Positions 1 through 8,027 of a stretch of 64,000 nt of DNA are shown here, in pieces (position 1 is the stretch's first letter; each line of letters opens with the position of its first letter). Location: assembly GCA_902521465.1 (NCBI GenBank), contig CABYRL010000004.1, positions 38,477 to 102,476 on the forward strand. The letters run 5' to 3'. The position numbers and the translations under genes are program-made. Origin of the DNA: an uncultured Alphaproteobacteria bacterium (GTDB taxonomy: Bacteria; Pseudomonadota; Alphaproteobacteria; HIMB59). Under the pieces are notes generated by a model that did not search any database, was not told where the DNA came from, and saw only the letters and a list, made by a program, of their open reading frames with translations.

Positions 1-1
1 C

Positions 2-169
2 AATAACCCAAAATATTTAAATTTAACTTTTATGCAAAACCCAAAGGAATCATATGGAAAATACATGACAGCTGGAAACACAGTTAAACCAACTTTTTAT
101 AATCTTCTCAAAGAAATATACATATATTTGGACTTATCTATTATTAATACTAAAAGTACGGAAATTTAA
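2..169 (+). CDS. ftsI: FtsI (PBP3) peptidoglycan transpeptidase, C-terminal fragment
   Basis: Partial: only the last 55 codons are inside the window, and the frame is open to the left edge. The fragment reads as a beta-strand segment (KYLNLTFMQNPK), then a TAGNTVKPTFYNLL stretch. That matches the end of class B penicillin-binding proteins, where a T-A-G-x-x-A-x-P-x-F motif closes the transpeptidase domain. The identification rests on this short motif plus position directly upstream of murE, the usual ftsI-murE order. The TAA stop overlaps the murE ATG by one base. FtsI cross-links septal peptidoglycan in the periplasm with FtsW. The catalytic SxxK and KTG residues would lie outside the window. 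Confidence 0.75.
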   Translation, partial: NNPKYLNLTFMQNPKESYGKYMTAGNTVKPTFYNLLKEIYIYLDLSIINTKSTEI

Positions 170-1548
170 TGAACTTAACTGAATTAAAAAATAAAGGTTT
201 TAAAATTGTTACAAATTGGCAAGAATGCAATAAAAATTCTATTTTTCTATTCGATAGTAAAAATGATACAAAATTTATAGAGTTTACTAATTTAGCTTTC
301 AAAAAAAAATGCAGCTTTGTTATTTGTAATTTTAAATTTAAGGGAAGTATTAAAAATAAATCAATTAATTTTTTTTTCTATAATAATAAAAAAGATTTAG
401 AGAAAATTGTTAAAATATTTTATAGCTTTAATCTTCTAAAATTAATTTTTGTTACAGGCACTAATGGTAAAACCTCTATTGCTTATGGTGCAAATAAATT
501 ATTTAATAAAAATGGATTAAGATCTTGTTATATAGGTACTTTAGGTTTTTTTATTAACTCAAAAAGAATCAAAGAGTTAAAAAATACTACACCTTCGTAT
601 TTCGAAATACTAAATTTACTTCAAATAGCGAATGATAATAATATAAAATTTGTTTTTATAGAGGTTTCTAGTATTGGATATTGTGAAGGAAGAATTGGAG
701 GTATAAATTATCATTACTGTGTCTTAACAAATTTAGAGTCTGATCATCTTGATTATCACAAAAATATAAATGATTATCATTTAGCTAAATTAAATCTTAT
801 TAAAAATCAAAGATTGAAGAACTCCATCTTATTTTTACAGGATCATAACTTAAAAAATAAATTCAAAAGCTTTCATAAAAACCTTATTACTCAAGATAAC
901 TTTATATCTAAAAATAAAATATCTATAATCAATAAAAAACTTAACCAATATCAAATAAATTTGAAAGACAAGTATTATATTATTAATACATTTAATGATT
1001 TTATGGTCAAAAATTTAATTACTATATTAATGGTTTACAATAGAATTTTAAAAAAATTTCCAATTAAAATTAATAAATCACTATTTCCACCTGGAAGATC
1101 TGAAATTATTTATAACAAAAAAAATAAAGTAATAATAATTGATTATGCCCATTCAAAAGATGCATATGAGAATCTACTAAATAAATTTCCGCAACTAAAT
1201 AGGAGTGTAATAATTATTTATGGATGTGGCGGTGAAAGAGATAAAACTAAAAGACCACAAATAGCTAAGGTGATCTCAAAATATACTAAGATGCAGATAA
1301 TTACTGATGACAATCCAAGATATGAAGACCCAGCAATAATTCGAAAAACACTCATAAAGCACTCTTCAAACCCAATTGAGATTCCCAGTAGAAGAAAGGC
1401 TATAAAATTTGGAATAGGATACATAAAAAAAAATGATGGTATTTTAATTATTTCTGGAAAAGGCCATGAAGATACACAAACATACAAAAATAAATCTTAT
1501 TTTTTTAATGATAAAATAATTTCATCTAATTATGCTAAAAATTTATAA
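169..1548 (+). CDS. murE: UDP-MurNAc-L-Ala-D-Glu:meso-diaminopimelate ligase
   Basis: Cytoplasmic ATP-dependent ligase adding the third residue of the peptidoglycan stem peptide. The Mur ligase P-loop VTGTNGKTS lies at about residues 95-103, the central ligase domain contains NLESDHLDYHKN, and the C-terminal domain has DNPRYEDP near residues 378-388. The DNPR signature is the one associated with meso-diaminopimelate rather than lysine. The length, 459 residues, is slightly below the usual 480-500. The start overlaps the ftsI stop (TAATG) and the end overlaps murF by 17 bp, so translation is probably coupled along the cluster. The protein is strikingly Lys/Asn/Ile-rich, as expected from the base composition. 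Confidence 0.95.
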   Translation: MNLTELKNKGFKIVTNWQECNKNSIFLFDSKNDTKFIEFTNLAFKKKCSFVICNFKFKGSIKNKSINFFFYNNKKDLEKIVKIFYSFNLLKLIFVTGTNGKTSIAYGANKLFNKNGLRSCYIGTLGFFINSKRIKELKNTTPSYFEILNLLQIANDNNIKFVFIEVSSIGYCEGRIGGINYHYCVLTNLESDHLDYHKNINDYHLAKLNLIKNQRLKNSILFLQDHNLKNKFKSFHKNLITQDNFISKNKISIINKKLNQYQINLKDKYYIINTFNDFMVKNLITILMVYNRILKKFPIKINKSLFPPGRSEIIYNKKNKVIIIDYAHSKDAYENLLNKFPQLNRSVIIIYGCGGERDKTKRPQIAKVISKYTKMQIITDDNPRYEDPAIIRKTLIKHSSNPIEIPSRRKAIKFGIGYIKKNDGILIISGKGHEDTQTYKNKSYFFNDKIISSNYAKNL

Positions 1549-2830
1549 AACTATTGCAGATTTAAAATCAAAATATAAATCCAACATTGTATTTGATACA
1601 AGATTAATAAAAAAAAATGATATTTTTATCGGTCTTAAAACAGAAAATAATGATGGTAGCCTCTATTATAAAGATGCTATAAAAAAAAAAGCAGCATTGG
1701 TAATTGTAAATGTCTACAACACTCACCCAAAACTATTATATGTAAAAGATACTCGTCTATTTATAAAAAAGTTTTGCAAATTCATATTAGCTTCTTATAA
1801 GGGCAAAATTATTGCAATAACAGGATCTGTTGGCAAAACAACATTTAAAGAGAACATTTTTCACATTCTAAAAAATAATAAAATTAGTTCATATAGATCT
1901 TATAAAAATTATAACAATATCCAAGGTTTGCAGTTTTCTATAATGAATATGAATTTAGTCAATAAATATTCTGTATTCGAATTAGGAATTAATAACCCTA
2001 GAGAAATGCTTAAATTAGTTAATACTTTACAACCACACTATTGCTTAGTGACAAGTATTGAAAATTCTCATATTGGAAATTTTAGAAATTTTAAGCATCT
2101 AGTAGATAACAAATTAAAAATATTCAAATCTAAAAGACTTATTAGTGGGTTAATCAATTATAATTATGAACCTGACTACATTAAAATTAAAATTAATCAT
2201 AAAATAGATCTTTTAAATTCTGAAAATTTGGAAAAAAATATCATTTTTAAAGATAAAAAATACATAGTAAATTTTATTTACAATAAAAGTAAATATTCTA
2301 TAGAATCATCTAAAGGTGAGTTTTATATAAATATAGCTATTATCTCTTTTTTATTTATTAAAAAATTTATTAAGACTATAAAAGTTAAAAATTTTTTCTA
2401 TGATGAGTCTATTATCGAGTCCAGAGGTAGAGAGGTTCTGACTTATATTAGAAGAAAAAAAATTATATTTTATGATCACAGTTATAATGCAAGTCCATAT
2501 TCACTAAGTAAACAAATCTTAATATTTAATAAGAGAAATCTTAAACAAAAAGCATATATTTTAGGTTCTATGAAGGAATTAGGTGCTCAGTCAGATACTT
2601 TTCACATGCAAATTATTGAATTGGTAAGTAAATTAGATTTAAATAAAATAATTTTTATTGGAGATGAATTCTACAAGTTTAAAAAAAAATTTGATAAATA
2701 TATTTTTTATAAAAATTACACTTCTGCTATCAATTATTTAAATAAAGAAATTAATTATGTAAAGAATATATTTGTAATGGGTTCAAGATTAAACAAACTA
2801 GATAAGATAATAAAACAATATGTTAGGTGA
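1532..2830 (+). CDS. murF: UDP-MurNAc-tripeptide:D-Ala-D-Ala ligase
   Basis: Adds D-Ala-D-Ala to the UDP-MurNAc-tripeptide in the cytoplasm. The N-terminal domain (about residues 1-90) precedes the ATP-binding ITGSVGKTT loop at about residue 96. The central domain has FELGINNPREM and a SIENSHIGNF segment; the C-terminal domain has YDHSYNASPYS, the YNANP-like MurF signature. The 432-residue length is normal. The start lies inside the end of murE and the last 11 bp overlap mraY. An A10 tract at 1681-1690 sits in the reading frame but does not disrupt it. Position between murE and mraY supports the assignment. Confidence 0.93.
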   Translation: MLKIYKTIADLKSKYKSNIVFDTRLIKKNDIFIGLKTENNDGSLYYKDAIKKKAALVIVNVYNTHPKLLYVKDTRLFIKKFCKFILASYKGKIIAITGSVGKTTFKENIFHILKNNKISSYRSYKNYNNIQGLQFSIMNMNLVNKYSVFELGINNPREMLKLVNTLQPHYCLVTSIENSHIGNFRNFKHLVDNKLKIFKSKRLISGLINYNYEPDYIKIKINHKIDLLNSENLEKNIIFKDKKYIVNFIYNKSKYSIESSKGEFYINIAIISFLFIKKFIKTIKVKNFFYDESIIESRGREVLTYIRRKKIIFYDHSYNASPYSLSKQILIFNKRNLKQKAYILGSMKELGAQSDTFHMQIIELVSKLDLNKIIFIGDEFYKFKKKFDKYIFYKNYTSAINYLNKEINYVKNIFVMGSRLNKLDKIIKQYVR

Positions 2831-3896
2831 TTTATTATATTCTCTAAGGAATACAGAATTTCTATTCAATTTATTCGGTTATATTTCTTTTAGATCAGGA
2901 TTATCGTTAGTTACTTCATTTTTTATTGTTTTAATATTAATGCCTTACTGGATCAGTATACAAAAGAAAGCTTTTCCAAGTGGACAACCTATAAGAAGTG
3001 ATGGTCCACAAACACATTATCATAAAAAAGGAACACCAACACTAGGAGGGGTACTCGTTCTCTTTTCAATAATTTTGAGCACAACATTGTGGACTTCGAG
3101 TTTCTCAAGTTTTAATTATATATTGATATTGACATTAATTTTATTTGGATTGATAGGTTTTTTTGATGACTTTCAAAAAGTTAAATTAGGATATGGAATA
3201 ACATCTAAAATTAAATTTTTATTTCAACTATTTGCAACATTAGTGATTTATTTTAGTATTAAATATAACGGATTTGATCTAAACCAATTTAGCATTCCAT
3301 TTTTAAAAAATGTTTCAATTGAACTTGGCTATTTTTATTTCATTCTTATTTTACTAATCGTGATTGGTTCAACAAATGCTACTAATTTGACTGATGGATT
3401 AGATGGATTAGTGACAATGCCTTTAATATTTGTATTTCTTACATTTGCTATATTTGCCTATGTTTTGGGTAACATAAATTTTTCTGATTATCTTTTAGTT
3501 AATTATATTAAAGGATCAGGTGAAATTGTGATTTTTTGTACCTCAGCAATCGGGGCATTACTTGGTTTCTTGTGGTTTAACTCAAGTCCTGCATCTATAT
3601 TCATGGGAGATACTGGATCGCAATCTTTGGGAGCCTCATTAGCCGTAACCTCTATTCTTCTAAAACAAGAAATAGTATTAGCTGTTGCTGGAGGACTTTT
3701 TGTAATTGAAACTTTATCTGTGATGATACAAGTGTCGTATTTTAGATTTTCAAAAGGTAAAAGAATATTTTTAATGGCCCCACTTCATCATCATTATGAA
3801 AAAAAAGGACTATCAGAGCAAAAAATAGTTATTAGATTTTGGATATTAAGCTTCCTTTTTTGTTTGTTAGCTTTGTCACTTTTAAAAATAAGATAA
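2820..3896 (+). CDS. mraY: Phospho-MurNAc-pentapeptide translocase (lipid I synthase)
   Basis: Integral membrane enzyme transferring phospho-MurNAc-pentapeptide onto undecaprenyl phosphate. About ten hydrophobic helices can be seen across 358 residues, the usual MraY size. Diagnostic motifs are the early segment QPIRSDGPQTHYHKKGTPT, the aspartate-rich NATNLTDGLDGL near residue 185, FMGDTGSQSLGA and the late histidine motif APLHHHYEKKG. It overlaps murF by 11 bp, and its TAA is followed immediately by the TTG start of murD. It is one of the least diverged proteins of this cluster. Confidence 0.97.
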   Translation: MLGDLLYSLRNTEFLFNLFGYISFRSGLSLVTSFFIVLILMPYWISIQKKAFPSGQPIRSDGPQTHYHKKGTPTLGGVLVLFSIILSTTLWTSSFSSFNYILILTLILFGLIGFFDDFQKVKLGYGITSKIKFLFQLFATLVIYFSIKYNGFDLNQFSIPFLKNVSIELGYFYFILILLIVIGSTNATNLTDGLDGLVTMPLIFVFLTFAIFAYVLGNINFSDYLLVNYIKGSGEIVIFCTSAIGALLGFLWFNSSPASIFMGDTGSQSLGASLAVTSILLKQEIVLAVAGGLFVIETLSVMIQVSYFRFSKGKRIFLMAPLHHHYEKKGLSEQKIVIRFWILSFLFCLLALSLLKIR

Positions 3897-5141
3897 TTGA
3901 TAAATTTAAATAAAAATTTTTTAATTTATGGATATGGTATAAGCGGAAAATCAGTAGAAAAATATCTTAGAAATAAGAACTGTAATTATAATATATATGA
4001 TGATTTTAAAAAAATTAAAAATAAAAGAGTAATTAGTAAAAAATATTTAGAAAATAAAATTAATAATTATAGTTACTTTATAGTATCCCCATCTATTAAG
4101 ATTGAAAAAAATCATTTCTTATACAAATATAAAAATAAAATTTTAATTGATTTAGATTTTTTAAGTTTAGAAATATCATCACAGAAAATATTGGGCATAA
4201 CAGGAACAGAAGGAAAATCTTCAACTTGTATTTATCTTAATCAAATACTATCAAAAAAATATAAAACAAAAATTATTGGCAATTTTGGAAATACTATCTT
4301 AGACAAAACAAATTTAATAAAATATTTATCAAAAATTGATATTTTAATTATTGAATTAAGTTCATATCAATTAGATAAATTGAAATTTTTAAAATTACAT
4401 TATGCATTAATTACAAATATATTTAGTGATCATTTAGAATACCATAAAAATATTAAAAATTACATTAGCTCAAAATTTAAAATACAAGATTGTCTCTATA
4501 AAAACTCATATTTATTTTTATCAAAAAACTTATTTGTAAAATACCAAAGTTACATAAAAATAAATAAAAACAGATTAATTTTAAATAATGAAAAAAATAT
4601 CTATAAAAAAGATATTTCAAACTATATTAAAGAAATAAACTTAAACTCAATTAAAAATTTGATTCATTATATTGACTCAAAAATAAAAATAAAAAATACT
4701 AATATTTCAAATGATTTAAATTATAGAGTTCAGCTAATTTATAAAAAAAATATTTTAAAAATTTATAATGATAGTAAGTGCACTAACTTAAACAATGCTA
4801 TTTATAAAAATAACTTATTAAATAGCTCAAAAAAAATTTTAATTCTAGGAGGTATATTAAAAAAACAAGATAAAAATTTAAAGTTTAAAATCAAAGACTC
4901 ATTAGTATTAATATTTGGTTACCAATCAAATTTATTTATTAAACAATTAGAATTTATTGACTCCAATTATTTTAAATTTGATAATCTAATTGAATTAACA
5001 AAATTTATTAAATTAATAATAAATTTCAAAAAATACGAATATATACTTTTTTCTCCAGGTGGTGAGTCTTTTGATTCCTATAAAAATTACTTAGATCGAG
5101 GAAGTCATTTTAATCGACTTATAAAAAAAGTTTTAGTTTGA
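3897..5141 (+). CDS. murD: UDP-MurNAc-L-alanine:D-glutamate ligase
   Basis: Cytoplasmic Mur ligase adding D-glutamate. An N-terminal Rossmann-like segment (LIYGYGISGKSVEKYL) is followed by the P-loop GITGTEGKSS at about residue 100 and the IELSSYQLDKL and FSDHLEYHKN motifs of the central domain. The length is 414 residues, slightly short. The chosen start is a TTG directly abutting the mraY stop; no in-frame ATG would keep the N-terminal glycine motif. The protein is highly diverged outside the motifs and very rich in Lys, Asn and Ile. The stop overlaps the ftsW start by 4 bp. Confidence 0.9.
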   Translation: MINLNKNFLIYGYGISGKSVEKYLRNKNCNYNIYDDFKKIKNKRVISKKYLENKINNYSYFIVSPSIKIEKNHFLYKYKNKILIDLDFLSLEISSQKILGITGTEGKSSTCIYLNQILSKKYKTKIIGNFGNTILDKTNLIKYLSKIDILIIELSSYQLDKLKFLKLHYALITNIFSDHLEYHKNIKNYISSKFKIQDCLYKNSYLFLSKNLFVKYQSYIKINKNRLILNNEKNIYKKDISNYIKEINLNSIKNLIHYIDSKIKIKNTNISNDLNYRVQLIYKKNILKIYNDSKCTNLNNAIYKNNLLNSSKKILILGGILKKQDKNLKFKIKDSLVLIFGYQSNLFIKQLEFIDSNYFKFDNLIELTKFIKLIINFKKYEYILFSPGGESFDSYKNYLDRGSHFNRLIKKVLV

Positions 5142-6238
5142 AAAATTTACTTTTTAGAGATGATAAAAGTTTATTTGGATCTAACTGGTACATATTATCA
5201 AAAAAACTTTTTATAATTCCATTTATCTTATCTTTTATAGGTGTTCTTTCTATTTATTCTTTAATAGGCACTGAATATTCGATTCTTTTAATAATAAAAC
5301 ATATTATTTTTTTATTTATTTCTCTAAGTGTCTTAATTTTTTTATCATTACTTCCAAAAAATAGTTTGAGAAAATTTCTAAATATTATGTGTTTTTTTTT
5401 TATTTTTCTTTTATCTATAGTTCCAATTTTTGGTTACGAAATTAAAGGTGCTACAAGGTGGATAAGTTTTAATTTTTTTTCTATTCAGCCCTCAGAATTA
5501 TTAAAAGGACCTCTTATTTGTATGTTTTCTTGGTTTTGCTATTTATATATCAAGACTAATAATAAATTTTATTTATTATTAAGTTCCATAATTTTAATTA
5601 CAGTTATTATACTTTTACTTCTCCAACCAGATATAGGTACATTATTAGTTTATATTTCAATTTTTTCTTTGATCTTAATTTTATATTTTAGAAATATTAA
5701 AATTTTAATTTTATCTGGTTTTATAGGATTATTTTTTCTTTTAATTGCTTATTTTTCATTTGATCATGTTTCATACAGAATTGATAATTTTTTAGATGGT
5801 GATAATTCTCAAGTTTCAAGAAGTTTATCAGCAATAAAAACTGGTGGTTTATTCGGTGTTGGTTTAGGTGAAGGTCAACTTAAATATTCGATCCCCGAGT
5901 CACATAATGATTTCATATTTGCCATTTTAATTGAAGAATTTGGTGTTTTATTTGGACTATTTGTTGCCTTTTTGTATCCAGTGTTTTTCATATTGGTAAG
6001 AAGATCTATTTCGAGTCCCTCAAATTTATTTATTTCTAATACAATTTTCAGTTTATGCTTTTTGATGTGTATGCAAGCATTTGTGAATATTGGTTCCTCT
6101 ATCAAACTCATACCTCCAACAGGAATGACATTGCCATTTATTAGCTATGGAGGGTCATCTATGCTTTCTTATGCGATAATATTTGGTACAGTCATCAACT
6201 TTAGTAAAAATGAAGAGAGTACTCCAAATAATACATAG
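5138..6238 (+). CDS. ftsW: FtsW, SEDS-family septal peptidoglycan glycosyltransferase
   Basis: Polytopic SEDS protein that polymerises lipid II at the division septum together with FtsI. The sequence has about ten membrane helices, the GATRWISF and QPSELLK motifs, the long loop ending IPESHNDFIFAILIEEFG, and the C-terminal LPFISYGGSSML signature. The length of 366 residues is typical of SEDS proteins. FtsW rather than RodA is favoured by its place directly after murD. The start is TTG, overlapping the murD TGA. In most alphaproteobacteria murG would follow; here an unrelated amidotransferase gene begins inside the ftsW 3' end. Confidence 0.93.
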   Translation: MKNLLFRDDKSLFGSNWYILSKKLFIIPFILSFIGVLSIYSLIGTEYSILLIIKHIIFLFISLSVLIFLSLLPKNSLRKFLNIMCFFFIFLLSIVPIFGYEIKGATRWISFNFFSIQPSELLKGPLICMFSWFCYLYIKTNNKFYLLLSSIILITVIILLLLQPDIGTLLVYISIFSLILILYFRNIKILILSGFIGLFFLLIAYFSFDHVSYRIDNFLDGDNSQVSRSLSAIKTGGLFGVGLGEGQLKYSIPESHNDFIFAILIEEFGVLFGLFVAFLYPVFFILVRRSISSPSNLFISNTIFSLCFLMCMQAFVNIGSSIKLIPPTGMTLPFISYGGSSMLSYAIIFGTVINFSKNEESTPNNT

Positions 6239-6881
6239 TGAAGTTGCAGATGTTAGCGTAATTTCTAAATTTTTTCAAAAAAAACATCAATCATCTATAA
6301 TTTTTTATAAAAATCTTCATTTTTTAAAAAAAAAAGATATCGATCAATTTGATTTATTTATAATTCATGGAGGAAAACAGAGCGCAAATAGTAAATCAAA
6401 GGCTATTTTGAATGAATATAAATTTCTTAACCACATTATTAAAATAAACAAACCTATTGTAGGTATATGTTTAGGTGCTCAATTAATTGCAAAAATTTAT
6501 GGATCCAAAATATCTAAATCGAAAAACAAATTATTTGAATGTGGTTATAAGAAAAATTTAAAAAATAATAATAGAGTTTTCAAAAATAATCTATCTTTTT
6601 TACAATTTCATACAGAGGGTATTTCTTATAATAAAAATATGGAACTATTAGCTAAAGGTATTTTGTATGAAGTTGACTCCTTCAAGATTAAAAGGAAAGA
6701 TATATATGGCTTTCAATTTCACCCAGAAGTTACTTCTAACACAATTAAAAGGTGGCACGATATAGTTAAAATAAAATACCCTTATATAGATAACTTAAAT
6801 AAAATAATGAAAGATTTTAAAAAATATCAAAATCAAAATTATGATTGGTTTCAAAATTTTTTATTAAAACTTTTAAAATGA
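6210..6881 (+). CDS. Class I glutamine amidotransferase (GMP-synthase-like domain)
   Basis: Stand-alone triad glutamine amidotransferase, about 223 residues. The nucleophile elbow GICLGAQ carries the catalytic cysteine, and the C-terminal FQFHPEVT carries the catalytic His and Glu; an oxyanion-side FIIHGGKQSA segment precedes them. Such proteins hydrolyse glutamine or a gamma-glutamyl amide; the acceptor is unknown here. The ATG at 6210 is preferred over an upstream non-ATG start at 6183 because homology-like sequence (KRVLQIIHSE) begins there. It overlaps ftsW by 29 bp and the next gene by ATGA. The tight coupling to a deacetylase-fold gene may hint at processing of acylated amines, but this is inference. 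Confidence 0.8.
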   Translation: MKRVLQIIHSEVADVSVISKFFQKKHQSSIIFYKNLHFLKKKDIDQFDLFIIHGGKQSANSKSKAILNEYKFLNHIIKINKPIVGICLGAQLIAKIYGSKISKSKNKLFECGYKKNLKNNNRVFKNNLSFLQFHTEGISYNKNMELLAKGILYEVDSFKIKRKDIYGFQFHPEVTSNTIKRWHDIVKIKYPYIDNLNKIMKDFKKYQNQNYDWFQNFLLKLLK

Positions 6882-7801
6882 TAAATATTATTTTTTCAGA
6901 TGAATATAAAAATCACGATACTGGTAATCATCCTGAGTCAATAAAAAGAATAGAAGTAGTAAATAATTTAATTCAAGAAGATTACTCTAACTGTAACCTT
7001 ATTGAACCATCTATAGCTGATAAAAAATTAATTTCCTTAGTTCATGACACAGATTATATAAATTATATTTTTGACTCTATACCTGTATCTGGTTTTAATT
7101 ATTTCGATCCTGATACTATCGCGAGCCCTAATAGTTTAAAAAGTTATCTTTTAGCTGTTGGGGGGAGTGTGGATGCTGTAAAAAAAATTATAGAAGATAA
7201 TAATAAAAAAAATGTTTACTTTTGTGCACATAGACCTCCAGGACATCATGCAGAAAGAAATAAAGCAATGGGATTTGGTGTTTTTAATAATGTAGCTATT
7301 TCAGCAGAATATGCCCTTAGGTCAGGTAAATTTAAAAAAATTTTAATTGTAGACTTTGATGTTCATCATGGTAATGGAACTCAACATATTTTTGAAAACA
7401 GCAAAGATATATACTATGCATCATCTCATCAATACCCATTTTACCCAGGTACGGGTTCTGAGAATGAGAGAGGAACTGGCAATATATTTAATTGCCCTTT
7501 AACAGCTGGTTGTGACTCTAAAAAATTCAGATCATTATTTGAAAATAAAATAATAAACAAAATAAATAATAGTTTCGATTTAATATATTTTTCAGCAGGT
7601 TTTGATGCACATAAGTTAGACCCTCTCGCATCAATTAATTTACAAAATGAAGATTTTTATTGGGTGACAAAAATTGTATTGGAAAAGTTAGCAAATAATG
7701 TTCCAATAATTTCAGTCTTAGAGGGAGGATATGATATGAAAGGCTTACTTCATGGATTAAATAACCACCTAAAAGCTTTAATAGAGTATTCTAATGAATA
7801 A
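6878..7801 (+). CDS. Histone-deacetylase-fold zinc amidohydrolase (acetoin utilization/acetylpolyamine type)
   Basis: Member of the arginase/deacetylase superfamily that removes acetyl groups from amines or lysines. The catalytic His pair is in PPGHHAER (His123-His124). Zinc ligands fit Asp161 and His163 in DFDVHHGNG and Asp243 in SAGFDAHKLDP. The C-terminal glycine-rich loop VLEGGYDM is also present. The ATG at 6878 overlaps the preceding stop as ATGA, giving 307 residues. A longer non-ATG start at 6845 is less likely. Bacterial relatives deacetylate acetylpolyamines or proteins, but the substrate here cannot be read from sequence. The gene ends overlapping xseB by 8 bp. Confidence 0.88.
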   Translation: MINIIFSDEYKNHDTGNHPESIKRIEVVNNLIQEDYSNCNLIEPSIADKKLISLVHDTDYINYIFDSIPVSGFNYFDPDTIASPNSLKSYLLAVGGSVDAVKKIIEDNNKKNVYFCAHRPPGHHAERNKAMGFGVFNNVAISAEYALRSGKFKKILIVDFDVHHGNGTQHIFENSKDIYYASSHQYPFYPGTGSENERGTGNIFNCPLTAGCDSKKFRSLFENKIINKINNSFDLIYFSAGFDAHKLDPLASINLQNEDFYWVTKIVLEKLANNVPIISVLEGGYDMKGLLHGLNNHLKALIEYSNE

Positions 7802-8018
7802 AAAAAATGAAAAAAATTTTGAAAGTGCTCTTAAAAGATTAGAGCAAATATCCGATTTATTAGAAAATGAAGAAACACCTCTTGAAGAAAGTATCAAGTT
7901 ATTTGAGGAGGGCATAGAGTTAAAAGAATACTGCGAGGAAAAATTAAAATCTGCAAAAATTAAAATTGATAAAATTGTAAAAAAGAATAAATCACTTGCA
8001 TCAACAGAATTTCAATAA
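7794..8018 (+). CDS. xseB: Exodeoxyribonuclease VII small subunit
   Basis: Small helical subunit of exonuclease VII, which degrades single-stranded DNA with several XseB copies bound to XseA. The 74-residue protein shows the family pattern FESALKRLEQISDLLE..ETPLEESIKLFEEGIELKEYCEEKL, a helical hairpin. It starts inside the end of the deacetylase gene. In many alphaproteobacteria a similar deacetylase-xseB-ispA-dxs order occurs. Here dxs follows after 9 bp and ispA (farnesyl diphosphate synthase) is absent. xseA is not in the window. Confidence 0.9.
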   Translation: MNKKNEKNFESALKRLEQISDLLENEETPLEESIKLFEEGIELKEYCEEKLKSAKIKIDKIVKKNKSLASTEFQ

Positions 8019-8027
8019 TTAAAATTT

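Noticed and set aside
1218..1487. Minus-strand open frame of 89 codons inside murE
   Set aside because: It lies wholly within a well-conserved gene on the other strand and its translation resembles no protein family; a shadow frame.
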